63,905 nucleotides of DNA. Origin: Blastocatellia bacterium AA13. Its GTDB lineage: Bacteria; Acidobacteriota; Blastocatellia; UBA7656. Position numbers and translations under genes: made by a program. The notes beneath the pieces are model-generated. The model saw only the letters and a program-made list of their open reading frames with translations. It had not been told where the DNA came from and made no database searches. Below, in pieces: positions 38,760-48,864 of the stretch (its first letter is position 1; the number at the start of each line of letters is the position of its first letter). The DNA lies in NCBI GenBank assembly GCA_003222245.1, contig QHVH01000027.1, forward strand, positions 44,721 to 108,625. Direction: 5' to 3'.

Positions 38760-39098
38760 TTAGTAGCGGTTTCCAAATCCGCCTCGGCCGCCGCGTCCTC
38801 GACCGCCGCCGCCCCCGCCGCCGCCGTATCCTCCGCGATTCCCAGAGCGTTCCTCGCGCGGACGGGCTTCGTTCACCGTCAAGGTCCTGCCGTTCAACTC
38901 GGTTCCGTTGAACTGAGCGATTGCCTTTTCGGCTTCATCCGCCGCCATCTCGACAAACCCGAAGCCCTTCGACCGTCCTGTGTCACGGTCCGTGATAATA
39001 TTGACAGACTCAACCTGCCCAGCCTGTTCAAACAGCATGGTCAGATCGTTCTCTGTCGTTTGATACGACAGATTTCCGACGTAAATTCTTTTCGTCAT
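38760..39098 (-). CDS. Glycine-rich RRM RNA-binding protein
   Basis: 112 residues. RRM at 1-80 with RNP2 (IYVGNLSYQ) and RNP1 (KGFGFVEM), followed by a Gly/Arg-rich tail (GGYGGGGGGGGRGRGGRGG). This layout matches bacterial cold-induced glycine-rich RNA-binding proteins. AAGGAG precedes ATG 39098. Top gene of an RNA-handling run with the helicase, a second RRM protein and a small basic protein. Confidence 0.93.
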   Translation of the reverse strand: MTKRIYVGNLSYQTTENDLTMLFEQAGQVESVNIITDRDTGRSKGFGFVEMAADEAEKAIAQFNGTELNGRTLTVNEARPREERSGNRGGYGGGGGGGGRGRGGRGGFGNRY

Positions 39099-39440
39099 GT
39101 TTCTCCTTAGAAACTAGCTATGAGGAACTTCCGAGACCTTGCGAGGAGGAGGATCAACGAGAGGATCAAGCAATCTCCGAGCTAAGACAGTCGCTCCTGA
39201 AACCAATCAAACAGCAACACTCGCGGTTGCCAAAGTCTTTCGGAGTGTAACAGGCCCAGAGATTTAAGTCCAGCATAAACCAGCAGAAACCCCCGTCTTC
39301 AGCCGGATCGTTCGCAACATCAGCACCTCATTACGACGGGAGTCTAATCAAGATGGCGCCGGATGAACGCATGCTCCGTAGTCCCCTTCACGCGCTCACC
39401 CGGCGCCTACACACGACACATCACCTTAAGAGTCGCCGCG
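39099..39440. other. Intergenic region, no gene recognised
   Basis: 342 bases between the SCO1-like gene (minus, upstream of this gap) and the RRM gene. It should include the RRM promoter and a 5' leader. I see no convincing ORF, hairpin terminator or promoter pair. Confidence 0.4.
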
Positions 39441-40073
39441 CTAACCCCGCCTGTTTTTGTTCGGCCAGTCGACTCCTGAAATCAGCTTAACAATCCACTC
39501 AGGATTGCCCTGGCCTGGACAGCCGCCCCACTGTTGAAGCGGCTCGTTTCCGTAGCGAACATTGCCGATATGCTGAGACTTGTCCTTATCCACTTCCGGA
39601 TCCGAATCGAAGAAACCGAGCCGCCGCCTGAGAATTTCCATATCATCCGGTTTCCCCGTCAGGAATAACCATCCCGGCTTCGCTCCATGCATCTCCGCGT
39701 ATTCCTTGAGTACCTCCGGCGTATCCTGCTCCGGTTTTAGCGTAAAAGAATACATGAAGATGTCTCGGCCGACGCGATCTCCGAAAGCTTTCTGAACCCT
39801 TACGAGATTCGCTGTGATCCCAGGACAGATCCCTTCACAGTTTGCATACATGAAATTGATTATCACGATCTTGTCCTTGATCAGATCGTCATAGAAACGA
39901 ACTTTCTTTCCCTCGTGCGTCACCAGTTCCAGGTTTGGAAAGTATCTGTCTCGAATCCTTTCGCGAGACGACTTCCCGCTGGAAACGGGCGAGTCCTTGC
40001 CCGCAGCCAATCCAGCCGCGAGCGGCGCCATTCCAACCAAGGCAATCGATTCCCTTCTTGTAAGCTTTGGCAT
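39441..40073 (-). CDS. SCO1/SenC-family copper chaperone-like protein
   Basis: 210 residues. The N-terminus (KLTRRESIALVGMAPLAAGLAAG) is a Tat-like signal with twin Arg. The thioredoxin-fold SCO domain has the copper-binding CEGICPG (CxxxC) and a downstream His in DKSQHIGNVRYGN. SCO proteins metallate CuA of cytochrome oxidase or supply copper to other exported cuproenzymes. AAAGGA precedes ATG 40073. It lies 34 bases after the multicopper oxidase gene on the same strand, suggesting it serves that enzyme. Confidence 0.88.
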   Translation of the reverse strand: MPKLTRRESIALVGMAPLAAGLAAGKDSPVSSGKSSRERIRDRYFPNLELVTHEGKKVRFYDDLIKDKIVIINFMYANCEGICPGITANLVRVQKAFGDRVGRDIFMYSFTLKPEQDTPEVLKEYAEMHGAKPGWLFLTGKPDDMEILRRRLGFFDSDPEVDKDKSQHIGNVRYGNEPLQQWGGCPGQGNPEWIVKLISGVDWPNKNRRG

Positions 40074-40107
40074 AAGGCTTTCCTTTCTTCCCGGCTCGCC
40101 GAGAATA

Positions 40108-41892
40108 TTAGGGAGTTGTGTTGTTATCTCCGGCGGCGCCGATGTCCCACCTGAGCATCATCGCGTGATCTTCATGAACCACGTTGTGACAGTGCAGCGG
40201 GTGCCGTCCAACAAAGTCGCGGAACCGGAAGAAGAGCTCGACCTGCTCGTTGAACTGAAGGCGAACAACATCCTTTCGCGAATTTTCGACGGAGCCCGGC
40301 GCGGTTGGCACACCGTTGCGCTTGAGTATCTGATGTTCCTCGAAATGGATATGAACGGGATGCTGCCAGCCTCCGGAGTTATTCTGCAGGATCCATTTCT
40401 CTACGCTGTTTCGCTGAACCGTCAGGCGCGGTGTGTCGCAGTCCACGAATTTACCGTTGATCGCCCATTGGCCGTTCGTCCTTTCGAAACGGAACGTGCG
40501 CGTGATGCGAGGAGTCGCCGTCGTGCTGGGCAGGGTGTAGTAGTGCGGCAGCGTAGCCGGATCAACACTCTGATCGGAAACCGGCGGTAGCGCGACGTCA
40601 AATCGCAGCGCCAGATTTCCCTGGCCCGGAGCGAGGATGGTGTTCGTCGGACCACGGCCGCTGGTCTGCAGCAGACGATTTTCGAAGTATATCGACTTCC
40701 CTGCGAACGGCGTGAAATCAATGATCACGTCTTTTCGTTCCGCGACGCCGAGCCTGAAGCTCTCGATTTGGACGGGCTGTGGAAGCAGGTTGCCGTCGTT
40801 GGAAATTTCCCAGAATAGATTGTGTCCGTTCAGATTATTCAGATCCGTCAGGAACAGCTCCCAAAAGCGCGACGGCCCTGAGTCCAAGCACCTGAAGCGA
40901 TACCTTCGCGGGTGGACCTGAAAGAACGGCTGGATCTTTCCGTTCACGAGGAATCTGTCGCCCAGGATGCCGTCAGTGTTGAACAGATCAAAAAACAGTT
41001 GTCCGTTGCTCGGGTCAAAAACCCTGTCGCTGAACATCAGCGGCACGTCAAAATCGCCGCTCGGCAGTCTGAACCCAGTCGTCTCGTCACCGGTGTCAAA
41101 CTGATTGAAGAGCAGGTAGAAACCAGCGAGCCCTTTGTAGACGTTTTGTGCCGTGAAATCGAGGCGGTGGTCGTGGTACCAAAGCGTGCTCAGCGACTCG
41201 TTGACATCGCCGTTGGGAGGATGGGTCGAATTGAATCCGGCCTGCCTGTTTGGATAGTGGTGGTCATAGAACTGGCCGATCTCAAAGAAGTCGCATGGAA
41301 AACCATCGCTCTCCGACGGAGTATGCGCATTGTGCAGGTGACTCGACACGGAAGGCTTTCCGAACCCGCCGTTGTTGGTCGTCAGGCCGTTGAAATTTCT
41401 GATCAGAATCGGCTCGCCATAGTGGGCGACATAGGTCGGCCCCGGAAACTGGCCGTCAAAGCCCCAAATGGTTTGAAACGGCAAGTCCGGAGACATGCTG
41501 AATTGCGCCGGCCTTTGATGAACCTCATAAAACTTTTGCGGAGGGAGCATCGTGAACGCCTGGTGGGCTCGAGTGCGCGCTTCGCCCGCGGCCGTGTTCG
41601 GGTTAATAGTGGGAGAGGGGGTCAGGGACGCTACCGGCTGCTTCACGGGCATTATCGGGAGCGGCTCCACAAAAGCACGGGTCGGCGGACTCACCGGATT
41701 GTCGAAGGGAATGATACCGCTCGGATCACTCCAGCGTGCGCTCAGTCCCCTCTTCGGAATCAACATTCCAGCGCTTGTAAGCAGACCCATCTTCATCATG
41801 TCGCGCCTGCTGAGATTGGCCTCCACTATTTCTCGGCGGTTCTTCGCAGCATTCTCAATTTCCTTCAGTCTTCTCTTTGAGGGTTTCGACAT
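40108..41892 (-). CDS. Tat-exported multicopper oxidase (CotA/bilirubin oxidase-like)
   Basis: 594 residues. Tat signal SRRDMMKMGLLTSAGM at about 28-45. Three cupredoxin domains. Copper ligands: HLH (185, 187), HDH (240, 242), the HPVHIH motif (about 490), and the T1/trinuclear motif HPLHCHNVVHEDH (564 onward, Cys568). No clear Met-rich insert, so a phenol, bilirubin or metal oxidase is possible. AAGGAG precedes ATG 41892. A short inverted repeat GGTTT-GT-AAACC (41909-41920) lies just upstream. Forms a pair with the SCO1-like gene. Confidence 0.92.
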   Translation of the reverse strand: MSKPSKRRLKEIENAAKNRREIVEANLSRRDMMKMGLLTSAGMLIPKRGLSARWSDPSGIIPFDNPVSPPTRAFVEPLPIMPVKQPVASLTPSPTINPNTAAGEARTRAHQAFTMLPPQKFYEVHQRPAQFSMSPDLPFQTIWGFDGQFPGPTYVAHYGEPILIRNFNGLTTNNGGFGKPSVSSHLHNAHTPSESDGFPCDFFEIGQFYDHHYPNRQAGFNSTHPPNGDVNESLSTLWYHDHRLDFTAQNVYKGLAGFYLLFNQFDTGDETTGFRLPSGDFDVPLMFSDRVFDPSNGQLFFDLFNTDGILGDRFLVNGKIQPFFQVHPRRYRFRCLDSGPSRFWELFLTDLNNLNGHNLFWEISNDGNLLPQPVQIESFRLGVAERKDVIIDFTPFAGKSIYFENRLLQTSGRGPTNTILAPGQGNLALRFDVALPPVSDQSVDPATLPHYYTLPSTTATPRITRTFRFERTNGQWAINGKFVDCDTPRLTVQRNSVEKWILQNNSGGWQHPVHIHFEEHQILKRNGVPTAPGSVENSRKDVVRLQFNEQVELFFRFRDFVGRHPLHCHNVVHEDHAMMLRWDIGAAGDNNTTP

Positions 41893-42544
41893 CAGCTTCT
41901 CCTTCAGAGGTTTGTAAACCTTTTTTGTAGTTTATTTCGTTGGGTTCTTGCGCTAACAGCACCCTTCGATTCGGTGTGTAGCATCGCTTTCACTTCGATC
42001 TTGCCTCCCTGTGAACCCGCTTCCCCGTCATTCGGGTGTCGAGTTCCAGTATCCGTTCGAGCCGAGATTACTGCGCCTGCGCTCGATTTACGCGTGACCC
42101 CTACCAAATCGAGCCTTAATCGATGCTGCCTTTCCACACCAACATCCAAGCCAAACTCAAGCGATCAGTTTGACTGAAGTCGCGGCGTGTTGGGATGAGC
42201 TGACGGCAGACAACTATCCGCCAGCCGTATCCGGCACAAAAACATGCATCAACGATTTGAACAAACAGGCCTAAGACAAAATGCTAGTCGGTCAGCCTTG
42301 ACACAGAAAAATCCCCTAACTCGTCCCTCCAGCGGAGGGGGACAGGTAAAAAAAGAGACATTTCGAACCTAAGAAAATTTTTCATGACGCCTCTTTAGAA
42401 ATCACGCGCCTTCGGCTTCAGCCGACGCGTACTGCTCCAGGAGCCCCGAGATCGAAAAAGGCAGGCCAAGCGCCATAGGAATTTTGAGTGAGTTATTGTA
42501 AAATTCTCGGATCGGCAAACCCGCGCCCGTACTATCTCGATCAT
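41893..42544. other. Divergent intergenic region, no gene recognised
   Basis: About 650 bases between the multicopper oxidase and a hypothetical membrane protein. Includes the GGTTT/AAACC repeat near the oxidase start, and an imperfect hairpin (CCTCC/GGAGG, near 42325) followed by an A-rich run. ORFs here are short and unsupported. Confidence 0.4.
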
Positions 42545-43411
42545 ATGTCAAAGAGAAAAGACGTCTCCCGAATTGGTGAGTCTCGGGGAGGCACAAGACA
42601 AAGATCGGTTCTAACGCTGCCGTCAATAGCGGCGCTCGTAATCATTCTCATCGGCATTGCTCTTATACTCACTATCAAATATCGGGGAGATCAGGCCGGC
42701 CGCTCTCCGCGGTCAACCATAAACTCGCCCACGGGGTCCGCCGGGCCAGACCGCAAAGCAGCAAGCGAACCCAAGCCAAACACCGGCACACCGGGAGCCT
42801 CATCGCAGTTGGAAAGAATGGAAGCAGCTCAAGCCGTGATGGTCACCGTGGATCTGGATTTTGGTTCGCGCGCTCCGACTATTGCGGATGCGCTTCGGGA
42901 GATCGAGCGCGGGTACAAACCTGATGACGGCACGGGACGCACCTTCGCGATTCTCGACGCATACGGCGAACCGACACCCGATGGCAAGCTCCACATATCG
43001 ATGCATGTCAGCAGCGAGAAACCCGGCATAGCAAGCCTTACATTTAAACGCACCGGCGAAATCCTCTGGAATAGCCGGATCGTGCCTGCAACACATGCTC
43101 CGGCATCTCAGGCAAAGAATTTATTAATCAGTCTATCCGACGCCTCCGGAAACTCGCGGTTGTTGGACGGATCGGGCGGAAGCGCTTCAATAATGGACGC
43201 AAAGGTCAAGGATCTTGGAACGACTGTGCGCGACTATTGGCCCGATGGTTCGGATCGCGAAGTAACTTTCGTGTATAGCGCTTGCGGCTGTCCGGTCAAG
43301 ATCATGGCGAGGCGCACCGGCGAACGCACTATCAGGACAAAGGAACTGCCGGTCATTTTCCCTGACGATCCCGGAGCTGTCCTGAGCATAACGAAGCTAA
43401 TGGGCTGGTGA
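42545..43411 (+). CDS. Hypothetical protein with one membrane anchor
   Basis: About 288 residues. One transmembrane helix at about 27-47 (PSIAALVIILIGIALILTI) after a basic N-terminus, then a Ser/Pro/Gly linker and a domain of about 190 residues starting near MVTVDLDFG and ending with YSACGCPVKIMARRTG. Two cysteines in CGC are the only striking residues. The frame begins at GTG 42488; ATG 42545 (MSKRKDVSR) is more likely. No family recognised. Start uncertain. Confidence 0.65.
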   Translation: MSKRKDVSRIGESRGGTRQRSVLTLPSIAALVIILIGIALILTIKYRGDQAGRSPRSTINSPTGSAGPDRKAASEPKPNTGTPGASSQLERMEAAQAVMVTVDLDFGSRAPTIADALREIERGYKPDDGTGRTFAILDAYGEPTPDGKLHISMHVSSEKPGIASLTFKRTGEILWNSRIVPATHAPASQAKNLLISLSDASGNSRLLDGSGGSASIMDAKVKDLGTTVRDYWPDGSDREVTFVYSACGCPVKIMARRTGERTIRTKELPVIFPDDPGAVLSITKLMGW

Positions 43412-43692
43412 GGGACGCCCCGATCCCGTCCATGTCAAACCAGTTTCTTTTAACATCGAGGAGAATACTCATGAGAATTATTAGTCTGGAATAAGTTCTT
43501 TGAAATGACGTTGACTAAAACTAATGAGTCACGCGCGGGAGTGTGAGGGCTTGCGGCTTGACGCGACCCACCGCGTCATATAGAAACTGATCCTCAGCAC
43601 GCAATTCAAATAAGTGGCCGGCCTGGATCTCGAGCCGGGTGACCGTACGGTAGGTCGATTTCATAGACTATCCCGCGGAGGAACGTGCGCTT

Positions 43693-45657
43693 ATGAATAG
43701 AGCCAAGAATCACGCGAAGAACGTAGCCGAAGAGCCTCCGGATGTATCGCGAAGAAACTTCATCTCCAAAGCGGCCATTGGAGCGGGCGCCGCCGCGGTG
43801 GGAGTGCTGGGCGGCGCCGGAGCTTCCAAAGCCTCTGAAAGCTCGGAAGCCGCGCGCGCCATCAAGATCCCTGATGAGTTTGCGGCCGCGGATAAAGTCT
43901 CGGCCAAGAAAGCCGAATTTCCAATGACGGGCGCCGAGGTATTCGCTCGAGTCTGCAAAGAGGAAGGGCTTGCGGCGCTGTTTTGCTGCCCCGGAAATTA
44001 TAATGTCCAGAACGCTATAGCGATCGAAGGCATCCCCACATATTCAGGGCGCCACGAAGGCGCGATGTGCCACGCCGCCGACGCGTTCATCCGCATAACA
44101 GGCGACGTAGCGGCGACCTCCGGAACCGAGGGGCCCGGCTTCAGCGACATGATCTGCGCAATCGCGGGAGCCAATGCGGCACGCACTCCGTTACTCGTGT
44201 TGGCCAGCAATATGTCGCTCTATCAGGAAGATACTGAAGCCGGCATACAGCTTCAGTATCAGCAGCCCGCAACCGAGGGATTGAAGAAGTACGGCAAGCG
44301 TCTAATTACTCCGGCCCGAGTCCACGAATATGCGACGTATGCGTTTCGACAATTGAGATCGGGCGTGCCGAGACCGGTTCATATCGACTTTCCGAGCGAA
44401 GTATATCGGGCGCAGTTTAAGACCCCGGGCGATCTTAACTACTACTACGACAAGGCGAGGTACCGAACAGACTCGCGGCCTCATCCTGATCCGAAGGATA
44501 TCAAGGCAGCGGCGGAGCTACTAAAGAAAGCTCAGCGACCGATGATCGTGTCAAGCAACGGTGTGTTCTACAGCCGGGCGTGGGAGGCGCTGAAGGCGCT
44601 TGCTGAAAAATCACAGATCCCGATCGTCGAATCCGGCGCCATGAAAGGCCAATTCTCGGATGCGAGCCCGCTCTCCGCGAATGCGGCTCCCGGAGCATTA
44701 GCCAGCGCCGACGTTGTGTTGCTTGTCGGGCAGTATTGCATGCCGATCATCGGCGAATTCGCCTTCGGCCCTGACGCCAAGTACATCCGCATCGACCCGG
44801 CTCCGGAAGACATCGGCCGGAACCTGCCCATCGACATCGGCATCGTGAGTTGTGAGAAGGCGGCTCTCGAAGCTCTCTTCAACGAGATGCCTCCGATGAA
44901 GCGCGATTCGTGGATCGCTGAGATAGCGGCCGCCCGCAAAAAATTCGAAGACGAGCTGGACTCGTTTTATAAGCTCGGCTTGAGCTACACGGATGCGATC
45001 CATCCTGCCGTGATAGCGAAGGAACTGGCCGACTTCTTGTATCGAGGCAAGATTCCAAAAGAAGAGACCACGGTGGCTTCGGGCGGCTACGGTATCGCAC
45101 GGTACACGCGCCGTTGGCTGCGTGGGTATCGTCCCGGCCAGATCATGAACGGAGCATATCAATACGGCGCGATCGGACCTGATGTTGGTTATTCGGTTGG
45201 AGTCGCGGCGGCGGTTCAGAACGGCGTAAGCGTTCAAGCTCCATACAAAGGGCATCCGATTGTCTGCATAACGGGAGACGCCGGGTTTGGCTACACCGCA
45301 ATGGAGATGGAGACGCTGTCGAAGTACCGTCTGCCGGTCATTGTGATCGTCTACAACAACAATGCGTGGGGTACATGGTCCGGCAACCGCAACAGCGCTG
45401 CGACCCTCAGCATACATCTGTTTCAAGAGAACGTCCGATACGACAAGGTGGGCGAGGCTCTGGGCGCTCACGGCGAGTACGTGACTAAGCCCGATGAATT
45501 TCGTTCGGCGCTCGAGCGTTGCTACGACGTCGCCGTAAGAGAGCGCCGTCCTTCGGTAATAAATTGTCAGGCGAAGAAAGAATTCTGGATCAGGGATCAA
45601 TTTCCTCCGGGTAGCCTTGGCAAAGTCGAACCCGGCTGTATGTCCTATTATCACTGA
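43693..45657 (+). CDS. Tat-exported thiamine-diphosphate enzyme (acetolactate synthase-like)
   Basis: 654 residues. A twin-arginine signal [13 protein letters not shown] lies at 19-31. The PYR domain (about 80-250) has the catalytic Glu in [13 protein letters not shown] (Glu122), followed by a central domain (275-410) and a PP domain (about 440-640) with the ThDP motif [13 protein letters not shown] ... YNNNAWG (GDA instead of GDG). An exported ThDP enzyme is unusual; most act in the cytosol. Nearby cytochrome c and PQQ-dehydrogenase genes suggest electrons pass to a periplasmic chain, but substrate is unknown. GGAGGA precedes ATG 43693. Confidence 0.88.
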   Translation: MNRAKNHAKNVAEEPPDVSRRNFISKAAIGAGAAAVGVLGGAGASKASESSEAARAIKIPDEFAAADKVSAKKAEFPMTGAEVFARVCKEEGLAALFCCPGNYNVQNAIAIEGIPTYSGRHEGAMCHAADAFIRITGDVAATSGTEGPGFSDMICAIAGANAARTPLLVLASNMSLYQEDTEAGIQLQYQQPATEGLKKYGKRLITPARVHEYATYAFRQLRSGVPRPVHIDFPSEVYRAQFKTPGDLNYYYDKARYRTDSRPHPDPKDIKAAAELLKKAQRPMIVSSNGVFYSRAWEALKALAEKSQIPIVESGAMKGQFSDASPLSANAAPGALASADVVLLVGQYCMPIIGEFAFGPDAKYIRIDPAPEDIGRNLPIDIGIVSCEKAALEALFNEMPPMKRDSWIAEIAAARKKFEDELDSFYKLGLSYTDAIHPAVIAKELADFLYRGKIPKEETTVASGGYGIARYTRRWLRGYRPGQIMNGAYQYGAIGPDVGYSVGVAAAVQNGVSVQAPYKGHPIVCITGDAGFGYTAMEMETLSKYRLPVIVIVYNNNAWGTWSGNRNSAATLSIHLFQENVRYDKVGEALGAHGEYVTKPDEFRSALERCYDVAVRERRPSVINCQAKKEFWIRDQFPPGSLGKVEPGCMSYYH

Positions 45658-45698
45658 TTAGTTTCTTATCCTTCGTCATTAAAGATGACCAGTCGAAG

Positions 45699-46166
45699 AT
45701 GACCAGCGATGAGAGGATCAGGGCTGCGCTTCAGAAATATGCGGATCGCGGTGTGTTTCGCGGATTCAGCGAGACCAGGTCGAGAAACGGCAAGCTCGCG
45801 TTCACGTTCCTGTGGCAGACTCCTCGGCAGCTCGAGTTCGTAGCTGACATAGACAATCAGACTTTGATGTTTCGAAATTTGCTACCCAATATTCTCGCGG
45901 GCTCGCCAATGCACAGCGAGCTAAGGAAATTCGTCGAAGGGCTTCACGATAGGCAGGTTCCGAAGCATCGTCGGATCGAACGCGCCAGAGCCGAAGTTAC
46001 TTGCGCAACCAGAGGCGGGAATCTCTCGGTTTCGCTCAAGGTCAAGAACAATCAGTACACGTACGGCGTCAACCGGCTCGTCAATCTAACGCACGAGCTT
46101 TTCGTGCATCTCAACGATTGCTATTCGGAATATTTATCAGAACAGTTTGATATGCCGCAGGAATGA
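45699..46166 (+). CDS. Hypothetical protein, soluble
   Basis: 155 residues, no signal peptide or membrane helix. Opens TSDERIRAALQKYADRGVFRGF, with a basic, beta-rich middle and an aromatic C-terminus (HLNDCYSEYLSEQF). No family recognised. It lies between the ThDP enzyme and the cytochrome c gene on the same strand, with a weak ribosome binding site. Confidence 0.65.
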   Translation: MTSDERIRAALQKYADRGVFRGFSETRSRNGKLAFTFLWQTPRQLEFVADIDNQTLMFRNLLPNILAGSPMHSELRKFVEGLHDRQVPKHRRIERARAEVTCATRGGNLSVSLKVKNNQYTYGVNRLVNLTHELFVHLNDCYSEYLSEQFDMPQE

Positions 46167-46259
46167 TGGCTGCCCGTGAAAATCATCTAGATTCACGAGG
46201 CCTTCGCGCCGCACCTAGCGAGAAGGATACCCGTAAGAGCATGATCAAGGAGTAGGTTG

Positions 46260-46682
46260 ATGCGCCCAATCTGGATTACTCTAAGCGCGGTTGTTTTGTC
46301 TTTGTCATTCAGCGCACGGGCTTTCGAGCAGGAGAAACATCCTCCTGGTCCGCATCGCCATCCCGAAGCGCAGAAATTAAAAAATCCGATACCGAGCGAC
46401 GAAGCCTCAATCGCGGAAGGGCGCAAGAGCTATGTCCGCTATTGCGCGTCCTGTCACGGTCCGGCCGGTAAAGGTGACGGATCGATGGCCCTGGCAGGCG
46501 GCACTCCGGCGAATCTCACCGACGAAACCTGGGATCAAGGATCGAGCGACGGGGAAATCTTCGTTGTCATCCGCGACGGAACAAGCAGCGACATGGAAGC
46601 TTATAAAGATAGGCTGACGGATAAGCAGATTTGGCAGTTGGTGAATTATATTCGCAGCATAGGACCAAAATCGGAGAGATAA
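46260..46682 (+). CDS. Cytochrome c, class I, exported
   Basis: 140 residues. Signal peptide to ARAFEQ (cleavage after SARA). One heme c motif CASCHG at about residue 60, with a likely axial Met in the GTSSDMEAYKDRL region. AAGGAG lies seven bases before ATG 46260 (an adjacent TTG 46257 is in frame). Single-heme electron carrier, probably accepting electrons from the PQQ dehydrogenase 90 bases downstream or from the ThDP enzyme upstream. Confidence 0.9.
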   Translation: MRPIWITLSAVVLSLSFSARAFEQEKHPPGPHRHPEAQKLKNPIPSDEASIAEGRKSYVRYCASCHGPAGKGDGSMALAGGTPANLTDETWDQGSSDGEIFVVIRDGTSSDMEAYKDRLTDKQIWQLVNYIRSIGPKSER

Positions 46683-46774
46683 ACTCGTGGGGATTACGGG
46701 AATTATTGAAATGAGGCGCCTGACCAATCACGCTGCGTTGATCTATTAAACTCATGACATAAAGAGGTACTCCG

Positions 46775-48862
46775 GTGATGACTGACGGCCGTGCCCATCC
46801 GGTAAGCTCACGTATATCTCTTCTCTTGAGCATCTGCTGTCTGCTAGCGCTTCTCATCTCGCCAATGGTTGCCGCCCACGCTCAAAAGAGCGGCATCCCT
46901 GTAGGTGAGTGGCGCAGCTACGGCGGCGATAACACCGGCGCAAAATACTCGCCTCTTGATCAAATCAACAAGGACAACTTCGGTCAGCTCAAGATCGCCT
47001 GGCGATGGAAATCCGTGGATGCATATGTCAGCAAGACCGTCGCCGGAGGCGAGTGGTGGTCAAAATCATCCGACGTTTTTGACGATCTTCAAAAAGACAA
47101 TCCGAGTCGATGGCGAGACAAGACCGCTCCGTGGTCCGACAATCTGAAGGCGACTCCGCTGATGGTCGGCGGAGTGCTCTACCTCGCAACCCCTCTATCG
47201 CAGGCGGTAGCCATCGACGCCGCGACCGGCGAGACTCTCTGGGTCTACAACCCGAAGAGCTACGAAACCGGCACTCCCACTATGAGCTTTCAGTGGAACC
47301 ATCGGGGAGTCGCTTACTGGAGCGACGGCAACAACGCCCGGATTCTTTTCGGAACCGGCGACGGATATCTTCTCGCTTTGGACGCCAAGACCGGCAGACC
47401 CTGCCGTGAATTCGGTCAGGATGGCCGAGTCGATCTGATGAAGGATCTGCCTCGAGCTTCGAGGGCAGATCGCGATTACCTCAATGCGCTGATGTATTCG
47501 GTAACGTCTCCACCCCTCGTCTGCCGCAATGTCGTGATCACTGGATGCTCGATAGCGGACCGGCGCATCACGAAAGAGTCGCCTCCGGGCGACGTGCTTG
47601 CGTGGGACGTGAAAACCGGCAAGCTCAAATGGACCTTTCATACTGTTCCGCGTGAGGGTGAAGCGGGCATTGAAACATGGCTCGACGATTCGTGGAGGTA
47701 CTCAGGCGCGGCGAATGTGTGGACTTCGATGAGCGCGGACGATGAACTGGGCTATGTCTATCTTCCGACCGGCACGCCGACAAATGATTTCTATGGCGGG
47801 CACAGGTTGGGAGACAACCTCTTTGCCGAGAGCCTGATTTGCGTCGACGTGGAAACCGGCAAACGGGTATGGCATTTCCAGACGGTTCACCACGGGCTTT
47901 GGGACTATGACAACCCCGCGCAGCCGAACCTGATCGATATCACCGTCGACGGCAAGCGGATCAAGGCAGTTGCTCAGGTGACCAAACAAGGGTTCTGCTA
48001 TGTCTTTGATCGGATCACGGGAAAGCCCGTGTGGCCGATTGAGGAGCGACCCGTGCCGGCTTCGGATGTACCCGGCGAACGCGCTGCCGCGACTCAGCCG
48101 TTTCCGACAAAGCCCGCGCCGTTCGAGTACCAGGGTGTCGCCGTCGATGACTTGATTGACTTCACGCCTGAGCTGCGCGCCGAAGCAGTGAATACGATAC
48201 ACAAGTTCCGAATCGGACCGCTTTTCACGCCCCCGTCGCTTGATGTGGAAGGAGGAACCCAAGGCACGATTGAGCGCCCCGGTGAGGGAGGCGGAGCCAA
48301 CTGGCAGGGGGCCGCGATCGATCCGGAAACGGGAATCCTGTACGTGCCTTCCAGAAATGGTTTTTCGGTCATTCATTTCTACACTCCGGATGTTGAGAAA
48401 GGCGGAACCGTCAGGTTCACGCACAAGACGGGTGGAGAGATTCCGCGAGGTCCTCAGGGCCTGCCGATCTTCAAGCCTCCTTATTCACGAATGACGGCGA
48501 TCGATCTCAATAAAGGCGTGCACGTTTGGATGTCGCCTATTGGAATCGGCTCTTCTCGAATACGAAATCATCCCTTGCTGAAGGGGCTCAAGCTGCCGCC
48601 GTTGGGCGGCGCGGGCGCGAAAGGCCCGCTTCTGACGCGGACGCTGTTGATCTCGGCTGTGGATGGAGCCGTCAGCGAAGGCGACGATGAGGGCGCTAAA
48701 CTGGTCGCCTGGGACAAAGCCACAGGCAAGATAGTCGGAACTGTCCCACTGCCTGCCGGTTCGATTGGGAACCCGATGACATTTCTGCTGAACGGAAAGC
48801 AATACATAGCTTTGACTGTAGGCGGCGAAACGCCTCAGCTTATCGCGTTCAAGCTGCCGTGA
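46775..48862 (+). CDS. PQQ-dependent dehydrogenase (quinoprotein beta-propeller)
   Basis: 695 residues. Signal peptide (LLLSICCLLALLISPMVAAHA). Repeated W motifs of an eight-bladed propeller are visible, as in GEWRSYGGDNTGAKYSPLDQI, then LWDYDNPAQPNLIDI and several similar blade motifs. Periplasmic oxidation of an alcohol, aldose or similar substrate using PQQ, with electrons passed to cytochrome c. The frame opens at GTG 46775, AGAGG seven bases upstream; ATG 46778 is an alternative. No PQQ biosynthesis genes are in the window. Confidence 0.9.
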   Translation: MMTDGRAHPVSSRISLLLSICCLLALLISPMVAAHAQKSGIPVGEWRSYGGDNTGAKYSPLDQINKDNFGQLKIAWRWKSVDAYVSKTVAGGEWWSKSSDVFDDLQKDNPSRWRDKTAPWSDNLKATPLMVGGVLYLATPLSQAVAIDAATGETLWVYNPKSYETGTPTMSFQWNHRGVAYWSDGNNARILFGTGDGYLLALDAKTGRPCREFGQDGRVDLMKDLPRASRADRDYLNALMYSVTSPPLVCRNVVITGCSIADRRITKESPPGDVLAWDVKTGKLKWTFHTVPREGEAGIETWLDDSWRYSGAANVWTSMSADDELGYVYLPTGTPTNDFYGGHRLGDNLFAESLICVDVETGKRVWHFQTVHHGLWDYDNPAQPNLIDITVDGKRIKAVAQVTKQGFCYVFDRITGKPVWPIEERPVPASDVPGERAAATQPFPTKPAPFEYQGVAVDDLIDFTPELRAEAVNTIHKFRIGPLFTPPSLDVEGGTQGTIERPGEGGGANWQGAAIDPETGILYVPSRNGFSVIHFYTPDVEKGGTVRFTHKTGGEIPRGPQGLPIFKPPYSRMTAIDLNKGVHVWMSPIGIGSSRIRNHPLLKGLKLPPLGGAGAKGPLLTRTLLISAVDGAVSEGDDEGAKLVAWDKATGKIVGTVPLPAGSIGNPMTFLLNGKQYIALTVGGETPQLIAFKLP

Positions 48863-48864
48863 TG

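Noticed and set aside
41904-42149. 81-residue minus-strand ORF upstream of the multicopper oxidase
   Set aside because: No ribosome binding site and overlaps the likely regulatory region.
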